A DNA stretch of 53,442 bases, from positions 1 through 53,442 of the forward strand of contig NZ_JAHTBI010000058.1 in assembly GCF_019168305.1 (NCBI RefSeq), in the 5' to 3' direction. This stretch comes from Pseudomonas aegrilactucae (GTDB lineage: Bacteria > Pseudomonadota > Gammaproteobacteria > Pseudomonadales > Pseudomonadaceae). Below are positions 44,479 to 53,418 of this stretch, piece after piece. A program made the translations under genes and the position numbers. The notes beneath the pieces are model-generated. The model had not been told where the DNA came from and made no database searches. It saw nothing but the letters and a program-made list of their open reading frames with translations. Within the stretch, counting starts at the first letter, position 1. Every line of letters begins with the position of its first letter.

Positions 44479-44952
44479 ATGGCAGTACAAAAAAACAGCG
44501 AGGGCGTGCGCTCACTCACGGTTGGCGAGGTCGCCAGACGCAGCGGCGTGCCGGTGTCGACCTTGCACTTCTACGAGTCGAAGGGGCTGATCGCCAGCAC
44601 ACGCAATGCCGGCAACCAGCGGCGTTTTCCTGCGCTGGTGTTGCGCACCATCGCCATCATCAAGGTGGCGCAGCGCACGGGCATACCGCTTGAGGAGATA
44701 AAACGCGCACTGGGACGTTACCCGCCCAACAGCAAGCTCACCGCTGCGCAGTGGGGGGAAATGTCATCAGCCTGGCGCGAAGACCTCAATGCGCGCATCC
44801 GCACACTGCAAGCGCTGCGAGACAGCCTGGACAACTGCATAGGTTGCGGTTGCCTGTCGCTGGATGATTGCCCGCTGCGCAACCCCGGCGACGCGCTGGG
44901 GCAAGACGGTACCGGGCCGAGAATTCTCGAGGCGGCCAGTGCAGGTACCTGA
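44479..44952 (+). CDS. soxR: Redox-sensitive transcriptional activator SoxR
   Basis: The 157-residue MerR-family protein has the helix-turn-helix (LTVGEVARRSGVPVSTLHFYESKGLI), a dimerisation helix (about 90-118) and the [2Fe-2S] ligands Cys120, Cys123, Cys125 and Cys131 in NCIGCGCLSLDDCPLRNP, one residue offset from the E. coli numbering. In pseudomonads SoxR answers redox-cycling drugs and phenazines directly, not through SoxS. It starts eight bases after the SoxR box and so should also repress or modulate its own expression. Confidence 0.96.
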   Translation: MAVQKNSEGVRSLTVGEVARRSGVPVSTLHFYESKGLIASTRNAGNQRRFPALVLRTIAIIKVAQRTGIPLEEIKRALGRYPPNSKLTAAQWGEMSSAWREDLNARIRTLQALRDSLDNCIGCGCLSLDDCPLRNPGDALGQDGTGPRILEAASAGT

Positions 44953-45036
44953 AGGGCCTGTCGGGGTTGCCTTGCGCGCAGGGAACACGCAGATTACGCA
45001 CCAGGATGTATTGACCGACTTTCCAAGGTGAATTTT

Positions 45037-45636
45037 TTGAACGCAACGCTCAAACGCAACACGCTCATCAGCCTGCTCGCCGCCGCTCTGGCTCCTGCAG
45101 CCATGGCCGCCACACCTGAGATGCCCAAGCCACGAACAGCCGCCGAGCTGATGCCGACCGAGGCATTCGCCTCGACCTATCCGGGCTTCGAGCAACAGAA
45201 GCGGCGCTTCCCGGCGCAGCTGGAAGGCAGCGGTGAGTTCAAGGTCACCCGGGTCACGAGTATCTGCCCTGGCCCAACCGAGGCGAACCAGCAGGCGGTA
45301 TTCATGAATGGCGCCATGGAAGTCGAGCACTTCACCCGTATGGGCAACCGTGAAATGGCGGCCGAAGTGGACAAGCGCAATATCGACTGGGAGATGTGCG
45401 AGGCCGCATCGGTCGGGCAAACGCTGAAGGTCGTGCGGCTGCAGATCCTGAGCATGGGCTGTGCCTACCCCTTCCTGGACCCGAAAAAGCCCAGCAAGTC
45501 CCCGGTGGTGGAGCATGCCTGCTTCTACATGCCGGTGGTTGAATACAAAGGCAAGGAACAGGCGATTGCCAGCGATGCGCTGGAAGGGTTCGACGCGTTC
45601 GCGGTGCAACGCCTGAATACCTACCTGAAGCAGTGA
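45037..45636 (+). CDS. Secreted protein of unknown function
   Basis: The 199-residue product has a signal peptide (LKRNTLISLLAAALAPAAMAATPE, cleavage after AMA). The mature part has cysteines in SICPGP, MCEAAS, MGCAYP and HACFYM that could form two disulphides. The start is probably the TTG at 45037, since AAGGTG lies five bases ahead; a GTG at 45028 is within that ribosome site. I do not recognise the family. The next gene follows within three bases, so they are likely co-transcribed. Confidence 0.7.
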   Translation: MNATLKRNTLISLLAAALAPAAMAATPEMPKPRTAAELMPTEAFASTYPGFEQQKRRFPAQLEGSGEFKVTRVTSICPGPTEANQQAVFMNGAMEVEHFTRMGNREMAAEVDKRNIDWEMCEAASVGQTLKVVRLQILSMGCAYPFLDPKKPSKSPVVEHACFYMPVVEYKGKEQAIASDALEGFDAFAVQRLNTYLKQ

Positions 45637-45638
45637 GC

Positions 45639-46262
45639 ATGAGCGATTACCGAGGCCTGCTCGTCGAAGACACTCGCGAGGCTGCCAGCGACCACGACAT
45701 CACCCAGCTCGAAGCGCTACTGGGGGCACGCCTGCCCGATGACTACCGGCACTTTCTGAAGACCTGCAATGGTGCGTACCTGGAATATGACGTGGAGGTC
45801 GTCCTGGCCAGTGGCGAACGGGAGCTGATGGGCTTCACCCTGTTCGGCCTGGGCCAGGATGAGCAGTGGGAATGCAACCCCGAGGAGCTTGCGCAGGCGC
45901 GCAGGCAGCCGGGGTACCCTGCCACCGGCTTGCTGCCGATCGGTCGCGATGGTGGTTCTAGCCTGCTCTTGCTCGATCTGCGCGAGGGGCGCCAGGACGT
46001 GGCTGCCATGGTCGCTGCGCTGCCGGCCTGGACCGGTCGTCGCCAGCAGGAGGATGAATATGTGGTACTGGCGGCGTCGTTCAATGGCTACCTGGACGTG
46101 CTTCATCTGGCGGACGAAACCGTTGCCCGCCATATCGACACCTTCATGATTGATGAAGGCAGCATCCAGGCCACGCTGGCCTGGTTCGACTCCGGCAATC
46201 CGACGTGGCGCGAGCGTCATCGTGAACGCTGGAATGCGCGGGTGACGATCAGGCCGATCTGA
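45639..46262 (+). CDS. SMI1/KNR4-family protein
   Basis: The 207-residue protein starts at the ATG at 45639 and has SMI1/KNR4 signals: ITQLEALLGARLPDDYRHFLKTCNGAYLEYD, then LLPIGRDGGSSLLLLDLREG. Such proteins are often toxin-immunity or scaffold proteins. The gene is adjacent to a secreted protein gene and a DUF2625-like gene, but none of the three looks like a toxin. Confidence 0.85.
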   Translation: MSDYRGLLVEDTREAASDHDITQLEALLGARLPDDYRHFLKTCNGAYLEYDVEVVLASGERELMGFTLFGLGQDEQWECNPEELAQARRQPGYPATGLLPIGRDGGSSLLLLDLREGRQDVAAMVAALPAWTGRRQQEDEYVVLAASFNGYLDVLHLADETVARHIDTFMIDEGSIQATLAWFDSGNPTWRERHRERWNARVTIRPI

Positions 46263-46326
46263 CGCGCCTTCAGCCCGCCTTTTTTCTCTGGTGCTGGCAG
46301 CCTGTCGGCCCCGAAAGGATTGCACA

Positions 46327-46971
46327 ATGAAACAGCTGGACCAACTGATCGAGCTTCAGGACCCGGCCTTGCCGGTGATCCAGGCAATGCTGGATCAGGC
46401 GCAACGCCCCTTTGAGCTGCTGCCTCCCGCCGAAGACCGTGCCAGGGTGCTGCTTGGCCTTCAGGTCACGACACGGTCTACCCTTGGCGCCATTGCCTAC
46501 GAGACCGGCGGCTTACTGATCGATCATGGCTGGCTGCGCGTGCTTGGCGCCGGGCACCCGCGATTGTCGCGAACGCTTGCCGACTGGAGCAAGGGGCGCG
46601 CCGAGGGCCACCTGCTGGTGGCCGATGATGCGGCTGGTGGGTTCTTTTCCATCAATGGCGGTGGGCTGGGCCAAGACCTGGGGGCACTCTACTACTGGGC
46701 GCCTGACACCCTGAGGTGGGAGCCGCTGGAGATTGGCTATAGCGACTTTCTGGGCTGGGCCCTGAGCGATCAACTGACCGACTTCTACCAGGATCTGCGC
46801 TGGCCGAGCTGGCGCGAGGACCTGCAGGCTGCGAACGCCGATCAGTGCTTCACGTTCTTCCCGTTTTTGTGGACACGGGAGGGTTCGGTGCAGGGCAGTA
46901 GCCGCAAACTGGTCGACATCGCGCAGCAGTACGCCATGAATGTCGACCTTTCTCGGCAATTGGCGCACTAG
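46327..46971 (+). CDS. DUF2625-like protein
   Basis: The 214-residue protein starts MKQLDQLIELQDPALPVIQAML and contains TTRSTLGAIAYETGGLLIDHGWLRVLGAGHPRL and VADDAAGGFFSINGGGLGQDLGALYYWAPDTLRWEPLEIGYSDF, the phrasing of DUF2625. No function is known to me; the phrase GGGLG resembles immunity-type folds. It follows the SMI1 gene by 64 bases on the same strand and is probably in the same operon. Confidence 0.8.
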   Translation: MKQLDQLIELQDPALPVIQAMLDQAQRPFELLPPAEDRARVLLGLQVTTRSTLGAIAYETGGLLIDHGWLRVLGAGHPRLSRTLADWSKGRAEGHLLVADDAAGGFFSINGGGLGQDLGALYYWAPDTLRWEPLEIGYSDFLGWALSDQLTDFYQDLRWPSWREDLQAANADQCFTFFPFLWTREGSVQGSSRKLVDIAQQYAMNVDLSRQLAH

Positions 46972-46990
46972 CGGCCTGGCGAGCACCAGA

Positions 46991-47017
46991 TCGCCAGCAA
47001 GCCTGGCTTGCTGGCGA
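46991..47017. repeat. REP-like hairpin
   Basis: TCGCCAGCAAGCC and its exact complement are separated by a single T, giving a 13-base stem that resembles a shortened REP core. It follows the DUF2625 stop by 19 bases. The rest of the gap to 47234 shows nothing else I can assign. Confidence 0.7.
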
Positions 47018-47234
47018 AGCGGTCGTTCAATCTCAAGGGCGCGATAAATGCATGGGCCGGGGACATGGTGGCTCCACATCAATCTGCGGCCAGCCTTGGT
47101 GGTTCGGCTCTCGATCCCGGTGGCACCGCACACGCACCATCGCACCACACCCTGCATGCCAGGCACTGCGAAAATCTGAATCAAACGCTTACAATCTACC
47201 CCTTTCATTGCACACCACACAGGCCAGCCCGACC

Positions 47235-48416
47235 ATGGCGCTCGACCCAACCACGATGTTGACCATCACGATCGCCCTCGCTGCCGCCGCCGCACTGTAC
47301 CTGGCGATCGAATGGCGCAGCATTCGTGAGCCTTCTCTGCTGTTCTGGAGTGCAGGCTTTGCCACGATCACGGTGGGCTCCACACTCGCGCTGCTGCGTA
47401 CCAGCGGAATGCTGCTGATCGGCATCTGGTTCGCCAACGGCTTGCTGGTTACCGCCCATTGGCTGTTCCTGCTGGGCGTGGCGCGCTTCACCCATGCGCG
47501 CCTGTCACGAACCTGGTACCTGGTCTTCGCCGCCTGGCTGGCCCTGCTGCTGTTACCCGACGATCATCCGTGGTCCAAGCTGATGTTGCTGGTCAATTCA
47601 CTGCTGGTCGCCCTGCTGACCCTGCGAGCGAGCCTGCTGCTGCGCCCCCACGGCAAGTCGCTGAGCGTAGGCGCAGTGCAGTTGCGCTATGTACTGCTGC
47701 TGCACGGGCTGTTCTATATCGCCAAGGCGATTACCGCCGTCATCCCCGGCACGTTGATCGACCTGGCCGCATTGCGCGGCGAAATCATCCAGATCTCGCT
47801 GGTCGAGGGCACGATGGCAATCATGCTGATCGCCTTGTCGATGACCGGTACCGAACGCTACCGCCGCGAAAAACAGATTGCGCGCCTGGCAGCACGCGAT
47901 CCGTTGACCGCCCTGTACAACCGCCGCGCCCTCGAAGTGCGTGCGCCACGGCTGCTGGAGGACGTTTCAGGCGAGCGGCCGGGGGCCTTGCTGCTGATCG
48001 ATATCGACAACTTCAAACTGGTCAACGACCTGTATGGGCACAGTGCGGGCGACCGCTTGCTGGTGGCACTGAGCGAGATGATCCGCGCGGCGCTGCCCAA
48101 TGGCGCACTGGCAGCCCGGCTCGGCGGTGACGAGTTCATCATCCTGCTGACCCATGCCAGCAACGAGCAGGTGATGACGCTGGGCGGTGCACTGCGCGAG
48201 CAGTTCCACAAGACCGCCTCGCAAACGTTCACCACCCCGCAGGCTGTCACCCTGAGCATCGGCGCCAACCTGTTCGACCAGCCGCCGGCCAGCCTCGCGG
48301 CGCTGATCGAGCAAGGCGACGCCGCGCTGTATGCGTCCAAGCGTGGCGGGCGCAACCACATTCGCCTGGTCGATCGTTGCGGTCGCGAGCGTGTGCTGCA
48401 TACCCACCAGCCATGA
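47235..48416 (+). CDS. Membrane diguanylate cyclase (GGDEF)
   Basis: The 393-residue protein has an N-terminal membrane region with about six to seven helices (about 5-205) and a GGDEF domain (about 210-385). The active-site motif GGDEF is intact at 297-301, with the substrate-binding LLIDIDNFKLVND upstream, so c-di-GMP synthesis is expected. No RxxD inhibitory site is present five residues ahead of GGDEF, so product inhibition at that site is unlikely. The signal sensed by the membrane part is unknown. Confidence 0.93.
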   Translation: MALDPTTMLTITIALAAAAALYLAIEWRSIREPSLLFWSAGFATITVGSTLALLRTSGMLLIGIWFANGLLVTAHWLFLLGVARFTHARLSRTWYLVFAAWLALLLLPDDHPWSKLMLLVNSLLVALLTLRASLLLRPHGKSLSVGAVQLRYVLLLHGLFYIAKAITAVIPGTLIDLAALRGEIIQISLVEGTMAIMLIALSMTGTERYRREKQIARLAARDPLTALYNRRALEVRAPRLLEDVSGERPGALLLIDIDNFKLVNDLYGHSAGDRLLVALSEMIRAALPNGALAARLGGDEFIILLTHASNEQVMTLGGALREQFHKTASQTFTTPQAVTLSIGANLFDQPPASLAALIEQGDAALYASKRGGRNHIRLVDRCGRERVLHTHQP

Positions 48417-48480
48417 GCGCCCCCCGCCTCGTCGGCGCATGGCCTATTCTTTGACTCAAGCAACGACCGCGGACCGCACC

Positions 48481-49152
48481 ATGCCCTCCCCCGAAACCAC
48501 GCTTATGCGCAGCTGGCACCACAACGCACACGCCTGGATCGAGGCCATTCGCACCGGCGCCCTGCAAAGCCGTACCCAGGTCACCGATCAGGCAATACTG
48601 CTGGCGATACTCAGCCGACAACCCGCGCGTGTACTGGACCTTGGCTGTGGCGAAGGCTGGCTGCTGCGGGCGCTGGCCGAACGGGGCGTCGAGGCCGTCG
48701 GCGTGGATGGCAACCCGACGCTGGTGCACGCAGCGCGGTCGGCGGGCACAGCGCTCGTTCATCTGGCCAGCTATGCCGAACTTGCAGAGGCGAAGGTCGA
48801 TATCGGTAAAGACTATGACCTGATCTGCGCCAACTTCGCCCTGCTGCACCAGGACATCATCCCCCTGCTCGGCGCCATGAACGCGCTGCTCGCGCAGGGC
48901 GGCGCGCTGGTGATCCAGACGCTGCATCCGTGGGCGGCCACGGCAGGTGAGTATCAGGATGGCTGGCGCGAAGAGACCTTTGCCGGGCTGCAGGGGCAAT
49001 GGCAGCCCATGCCGTGGTACGCACGCACATTGTCCAGCTGGCTGAATGCGCTGGACATGGCGGGGTTGCGCCTGGTCACCCTGCAAGAGCCGCAGCACCC
49101 GCAAAGCCCGATACCGCAGTCGTTGCTGCTGGTCGCCGAACACCGCAGATGA
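48481..49152 (+). CDS. Class I SAM-dependent methyltransferase
   Basis: The 223-residue protein carries VLDLGCGEGWLLRALAERG (motif I), VGVDGNPTLVHAA and YDLICANFALLHQDIIPLL, followed by ALVIQTLHPW. It is of the small-molecule or quinone-type class, substrate unknown. The ATG at 48481 gives a normal length; 64 bases separate it from the diguanylate cyclase, so they may be co-transcribed. It converges with the LysR gene by a single base. Confidence 0.88.
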   Translation: MPSPETTLMRSWHHNAHAWIEAIRTGALQSRTQVTDQAILLAILSRQPARVLDLGCGEGWLLRALAERGVEAVGVDGNPTLVHAARSAGTALVHLASYAELAEAKVDIGKDYDLICANFALLHQDIIPLLGAMNALLAQGGALVIQTLHPWAATAGEYQDGWREETFAGLQGQWQPMPWYARTLSSWLNALDMAGLRLVTLQEPQHPQSPIPQSLLLVAEHRR

Positions 49153-49153
49153 G

Positions 49154-50031
49154 TCAGCTCAACTCCATACCAATCGCCTGCGCCACGATGCCCGCGAGGC
49201 GCTCGACCACGGGTGACCGCTCGGCCTGCTGATAGCACAGCGACAAGGCAATCGAGGGCAATGTCGGCAGCCCCACAGCCCGCTCATCGACAATGCGAGT
49301 GCCGGGCTGCAGGCCCAGCCGGGTGCGCACCGTATAACCCAGGCCAGCCTGCGTCGCAGCGGCCAGCCCCGGCAGGCTGCTGCTGGTAAACGCCATGTGC
49401 CAACCCAGGCCCTGCGCCTCCAGGCGCTCGGTGGCCATCGAGTGGAACGGGCACGGGGAATCGAACAGCACCAGCGGCACCGGTTGTGCCCCGCCCGCCG
49501 TCCACATCACCGGCTGCGCCTGCGACCCGATCCAGGTCATCGGCAGCTCGGTGATCACCTCACGCTGGCGCCCCGCCCCAGCGCCCCACACCACCGCCAG
49601 GTCCAGTGTTCCGGCGTCGAGGCGGCCAAGCAGCTCGGCATTGCGCGCAATGCGCGCCTCTACCCGCACCTTTGGATGCGCCCTCGCGAACTGCCCAGCA
49701 CCGAGGGCAGAAACCCGCTGAGGTCCTCTTGCAGACCGAACCGTACCCACCCCTCAAGCGCGGCCTGCGACACGGCCAACACGGCCTCGTCATTGAGGCA
49801 CACCAGGCGCCGTGCGTACGCCAGCATCTGCTCCCCGGCCTGGGTCAGTGCCAGCCCTCGCCCCGACTTGCGCAGCAAAGGCTCACCCACCTGCGCCTCG
49901 AGTTTTTTCATCTGCGCACTGATGGCGGACGTGGAGCGCGCCAACTTGTCGGCGGCGACCGCGAAGCTGCCTGACTCCACGCCGCAAACAAAGCTGCGCA
50001 GCACATCGATATCGAAACTGACTGGGCGCAT
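49154..50031 (-). pseudogene. LysR-family regulator, frameshifted in mid-gene
   Basis: The N-terminal frame (MRPVSFDIDVLRSFVCGVESGSFAVAADKLARSTSAISAQMKKLE) is a complete LysR helix-turn-helix and linker and runs into nonsense after about 118 codons. The substrate-binding domain continues in another frame from about 49690 (QFARAHPKVRVEARIARNAELLGRLDAGTLDLAVVWG). One missing base near 49693-49697, in the GGGC of the minus strand, explains the break; restored length is about 292 residues. It is divergent from the MFS gene at 50135 and would be its regulator. A read error is a real possibility. Confidence 0.85.
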
Positions 50032-50134
50032 GACCATCCTGAATTTCGGGATTATTTAAAAAATAACTCGATATTTCGCACGAAGATTACCTGACACGCT
50101 TGCCCCTCACAACGTCAGCATCGGGGGAGCATCC

Positions 50135-51355
50135 ATGCCATTGGGCACGCAACATCGCTGGAAAGTACTGGGGGCCGGCGTGGCCGCCAACGCCTGTTTC
50201 TCCTGCGTGGTGGGGGGCGTACCGGCCACGGCCGTGTTTCTGCGCAGTCACTATCAACTGTCCGACAGCGCGCTGGGCTGGGTGCTGGGGATTCTGGGTC
50301 TGGGGATTGCAATCAGCGAGATTCCCTGGGGCCTGCTGACCGACCGCTGGGGGGATCGCCCGGTCTTGCTGACTGGCCTCTCGAGCGTGGCACTGGTGCT
50401 GCTGTGCCTGGCCGCAAGCGCAGGCCATGCGCCCACGGCGACAGGGCTGGGCGTGGGGCTGTTTGTCGCAGGAGTGCTGGGCAGCAGCGTCAACGGCGCC
50501 AGCGGGCGGGCCATCATGCTGTGGTTCCAAGAGCGCGAACGCGGGTTGGCGATGAGCATCCGGCAAACCGCGGTGCCCGCTGGCTACGCGCTGGGCGCTG
50601 TGATGATGCCATGGCTGGCGCAGGCCTATGGGTTCAAGGCGGTGTTCGGCACTGCCGGTGTGCTCTGTCTGGTGTGTTGCATGCTGGTCGCGGCGTGGAT
50701 CCACGAACCGACCCTCTTGCCCGCCAGACCCGATGTACAGCGCGCGAGCCCCTTGGGTGATCGCCGGGTATGGCGCAGCGCCGCCGCCATCAGCCTGCTC
50801 TGCGCACCGCAATTTGCCGTACTGACGTACGCCGTGGTGTTCTTCCATGATGCCGTGGGCCTGAATGTGACGACGGTGTCGATCACCTTGGCGCTGGTGC
50901 ACGTCGGTGCGATTGTCGGGCGTTTGTGGAGTGGTCGCTGGACCGACCGGAGGAACAATCGAGGCGTGTTCCTGAAAGCCTGCGCCTTGCTCTGCGCAGT
51001 GGCATTCCTGGGGCTCAGCCTTGCCGTCTCGCTACTGGGTACGGCGTTGGCGGCGGCCACCGTGATCCTGCCGATTGCCGTGCTGGCAGCCGGGGTGGTG
51101 GCCTCGATCTGGCATGGAGTCGCCTATGCCGAACTGGCCAACGTTGCCGGTGTTCAACGCGCCGGCACCGCCTTGGCCATGGGCAATACCGGCGTGTTTC
51201 TGGTGCTGTTCGCCACGCCCATTGCGGCCTCGGCTGCCGTCAGCCATTGGGGTTGGAGCTCGCTATGGGCGCTGTGCGCGCTCTGTGCCTTGGCCGCGGC
51301 GGTGCTGTTTCCAGGCACCGCCCGGCGCAGCCTTGCAGTGACGGCTGCGCCCTGA
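50135..51355 (+). CDS. MFS transporter (CynX/NimT-like)
   Basis: The 406-residue protein has about 12 membrane helices and starts MPLGTQHRWKVLGAGVAANACF. It shows GLGIAISEIPWGLLTDRWGDRPVL, an MFS loop 2-3 signature of the GxLaDrxGrkxxl type, and LFVAGVLGSSVNGASGRAIMLWFQERERGLAMSIRQTAVPAG. The wording is near the cyanate/nitrite-family group but the substrate is unknown. It is divergent from the frameshifted LysR gene across about 100 bases. Confidence 0.88.
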   Translation: MPLGTQHRWKVLGAGVAANACFSCVVGGVPATAVFLRSHYQLSDSALGWVLGILGLGIAISEIPWGLLTDRWGDRPVLLTGLSSVALVLLCLAASAGHAPTATGLGVGLFVAGVLGSSVNGASGRAIMLWFQERERGLAMSIRQTAVPAGYALGAVMMPWLAQAYGFKAVFGTAGVLCLVCCMLVAAWIHEPTLLPARPDVQRASPLGDRRVWRSAAAISLLCAPQFAVLTYAVVFFHDAVGLNVTTVSITLALVHVGAIVGRLWSGRWTDRRNNRGVFLKACALLCAVAFLGLSLAVSLLGTALAAATVILPIAVLAAGVVASIWHGVAYAELANVAGVQRAGTALAMGNTGVFLVLFATPIAASAAVSHWGWSSLWALCALCALAAAVLFPGTARRSLAVTAAP

Positions 51356-51356
51356 C

Positions 51357-52448
51357 TCAGCGGTAGCGTTCGAGCCAATGCGCGTAAGGTGCCGGCAGGG
51401 TCCAGGAGGCCTTGTCGACACCCAGCTCCTTGGCTGCGAAGTAGGACCAGTGCGGGTCGGCCAGATGCGCCCGACCTACCGACACCAGATCGAGCTGGCC
51501 AGCCTGCAGGGCTCCCTCGGCCAACTGCGGCGTACCGAAGCCCCAGGCCGAGGTGACCGGCAGATCGGCTTCGCGTCGCACGCGCTCGGCGATCGAACCC
51601 AAGAAAGCCGGGCCCCAAGGGATAGTGGTGTCAGGAATGGTGAAGCCGACACTGACGCTCAACAGGTCCAGGCCACCAGCCTTGAAACGACGCGCCAGCT
51701 CGATGGACTCGGCCAGTGTCTGCTCGTCACGACCGTCATACTCCAGTACACCGAAACGTGCGGTCAGCGGCAGGTGCTCCGGCCATACTTCGCGCACGGC
51801 GGCCAGGGTTTCGAGCAGGAAACGGCTGCGGTTGTCGAAGCTGCCGCCGTAGGCATCGGTACGCTGGTTGGAGTGCTCGGAGAAGAAGCTCTGGCCCAGG
51901 TAGCCGTGCGCGAAATGCAGCTCGATCCATTCAAAGCCGGCGTCACGTGCGCGGCGCGCCGCGTCGACGAAGTCCTGCTGGACACGAGCGATGTCCTCCA
52001 GGGTCATGGCACGCGGCACTCTTGGCAGGTTGGCACCGAATGCAATGGCGGACGGCGCAATCGTTTCCCAACCGTTGAGGTCACCCTCGCCGATGTGGTC
52101 ATCGCCTTCCCACGGGCGGTTGGCACTGGCTTTGCGGCCGGCGTGGGCGATCTGGATGCCCGGCACCGAGCCTGCGGCCTTGATGGCGTTGACCACCGGC
52201 ACGAACGCCTGGGCCTGTTCATCGTTCCAGATACCGGCGCAGCCGGGTGTGATACGCCCTTCTGGCGCAACGGCAGTCGCCTCGACCACCACCAGGCCGG
52301 CGCCACCACGGGCCAGGCCGGCCAGGTGCACATGGTGCCAGTCGTTGATCAGGCCGTCGTTGGCCATGTACTGGCACATCGGCGGGATCGCGATGCGGTT
52401 GCGCAACGTGACGTCTTTGAGGGTATAGGGTTGGAACAATGCAGACAT
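51357..52448 (-). CDS. xenA: Xenobiotic reductase A (old yellow enzyme, YqjM class)
   Basis: The 363-residue FMN barrel protein is almost identical in wording to P. putida XenA: MSALFQPYTLKDVTLRNRIAIPPMCQY with the redox-modulating Cys25, the substrate pair His178 and His181 in ELHFAHGYLGQ, Tyr183, and GRAHLADPHWSYFAAKELG at the C-terminus. It reduces enones, nitrate esters and nitroaromatics with NADPH. It is divergent from an ArsR-type gene across an intergenic region with a perfect palindrome. Confidence 0.96.
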   Translation of the reverse strand: MSALFQPYTLKDVTLRNRIAIPPMCQYMANDGLINDWHHVHLAGLARGGAGLVVVEATAVAPEGRITPGCAGIWNDEQAQAFVPVVNAIKAAGSVPGIQIAHAGRKASANRPWEGDDHIGEGDLNGWETIAPSAIAFGANLPRVPRAMTLEDIARVQQDFVDAARRARDAGFEWIELHFAHGYLGQSFFSEHSNQRTDAYGGSFDNRSRFLLETLAAVREVWPEHLPLTARFGVLEYDGRDEQTLAESIELARRFKAGGLDLLSVSVGFTIPDTTIPWGPAFLGSIAERVRREADLPVTSAWGFGTPQLAEGALQAGQLDLVSVGRAHLADPHWSYFAAKELGVDKASWTLPAPYAHWLERYR

Positions 52449-52476
52449 GATGACTCCGGGAAGCATGCTAGTTTCG

Positions 52477-52500
52477 ATAGTTCGATCATAATCGAACTAT
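52477..52500. promoter_or_regulatory. Perfect 10-4-10 palindrome between xenA and arsR
   Basis: Arms ATAGTTCGAT and ATCGAACTAT are exact complements around a CATA spacer. It lies 29 bases from the xenA start and 35 bases from the ArsR start, where it could repress both, consistent with an ArsR-type operator. Confidence 0.8.
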
Positions 52501-52534
52501 GGCAATTTATGGAAGCCCCGTTATCATGTGCCCC

Positions 52535-52834
52535 ATGCGAACCTATACCCACCCCACCCCCGAAGACCTCACCCTGGAGCGCCTGCTCTACGCCCTGAGC
52601 GACCCTGTGCGCATGGAAATCGTGCGCTGCCTGGCCGGTGTCCCCGAAGCCACCTGCGGCGAACTGGACGGCGGGCGCCCCAAATCGAGCATGTCCCATC
52701 ACTTCAGGGTACTGCGCGACGCCGGCCTGGTGCATACCCGCAACGTGGGCACCACGCACATGAACTCGCTGCGCAGCGACGCGTTGGAGAGTCGTTTTCC
52801 GGGATTGCTCAAGAGCATTCTGGCGCAGCAGTGA
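52535..52834 (+). CDS. ArsR-family transcriptional regulator
   Basis: The 99-residue protein is a compact winged helix-turn-helix: DLTLERLLYALSDPVRMEIVRCLAG, then RPKSSMSHHFRVLRDAGLVHTRNVGTTH, the recognition helix and wing. The metal-binding CVC motif of metal-sensing ArsR proteins is absent, so it probably responds to an organic signal or redox. Start at the ATG at 52535 rather than 52526 because homology starts there. It likely regulates xenA. Confidence 0.9.
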   Translation: MRTYTHPTPEDLTLERLLYALSDPVRMEIVRCLAGVPEATCGELDGGRPKSSMSHHFRVLRDAGLVHTRNVGTTHMNSLRSDALESRFPGLLKSILAQQ

Positions 52835-52887
52835 GCGCGTATCGGGAGTAGGAGAACGGGCCGGCGAAACCGACCCGTGAAGCCGTG

Positions 52888-53418
52888 TCAGTCCTGGCAG
52901 AACCGCAGGCGGTTGCCGAACGGGTCATGCACTTCCAACACCTGGCCCCAGCCCTGCTGCACGATCTGCGGGCGCCCGTAGCCGTAGCGCTTGGCAAGCA
53001 ACTCGTCGCGCAGCGCTTCGATGTTGTGCATCGGCACAAACACGGTCGAGCCGGGGCTGGCATCACCATGGTGTTCGGAAAGGTGCAGTTGCAGGCCGTT
53101 GCGGCTGATGCCCAGGTACAAGGGCAGATCAGCTTCGAAACGGTGTTCGAACTCGACGCTGAAACCGAGGAAATCCAGGTAGAACTCGCGGGCCTTGGTT
53201 TCGTCGAAACTGCGCAGGATAGGGATGGGCCTGTCGAAGGTCACCGAGGGCTGCGGGCCTTCGCACGGCAGCAGCGCGCTGGCGGTGTTCCAGTCCTTGT
53301 AGCCCAGTTGCTGGGCTGTCAGTTCCAGCGCGGTAGCATGCGGGACATCTTCATTGCGCGCAGCCAATGCCGCACGCAGCCGCTTGGCCATCTGTTTGGC
53401 TTGTTCGATTGTAATCAT
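52888..53418 (-). CDS. Glyoxalase/bleomycin-resistance fold protein with N-terminal helical domain
   Basis: The 176-residue protein has an N-terminal helical part (about 1-60, TIEQAKQMAKRLRAALAARNEDVPHATALELTAQQLGYKDWNTASALL) and a C-terminal vicinal-oxygen-chelate barrel (about 65-175, FDRPIPILRSFDETKAREFYLDFLGFSVEFEHRF; LEVHDPFGNRLRF). The N-terminal part resembles a segment found in other Pseudomonas glyoxalase-like proteins. Its substrate is unknown. The second ATG (53418) has the better AGGAG spacing; 53421 is also possible. Confidence 0.85.
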   Translation of the reverse strand: MITIEQAKQMAKRLRAALAARNEDVPHATALELTAQQLGYKDWNTASALLPCEGPQPSVTFDRPIPILRSFDETKAREFYLDFLGFSVEFEHRFEADLPLYLGISRNGLQLHLSEHHGDASPGSTVFVPMHNIEALRDELLAKRYGYGRPQIVQQGWGQVLEVHDPFGNRLRFCQD

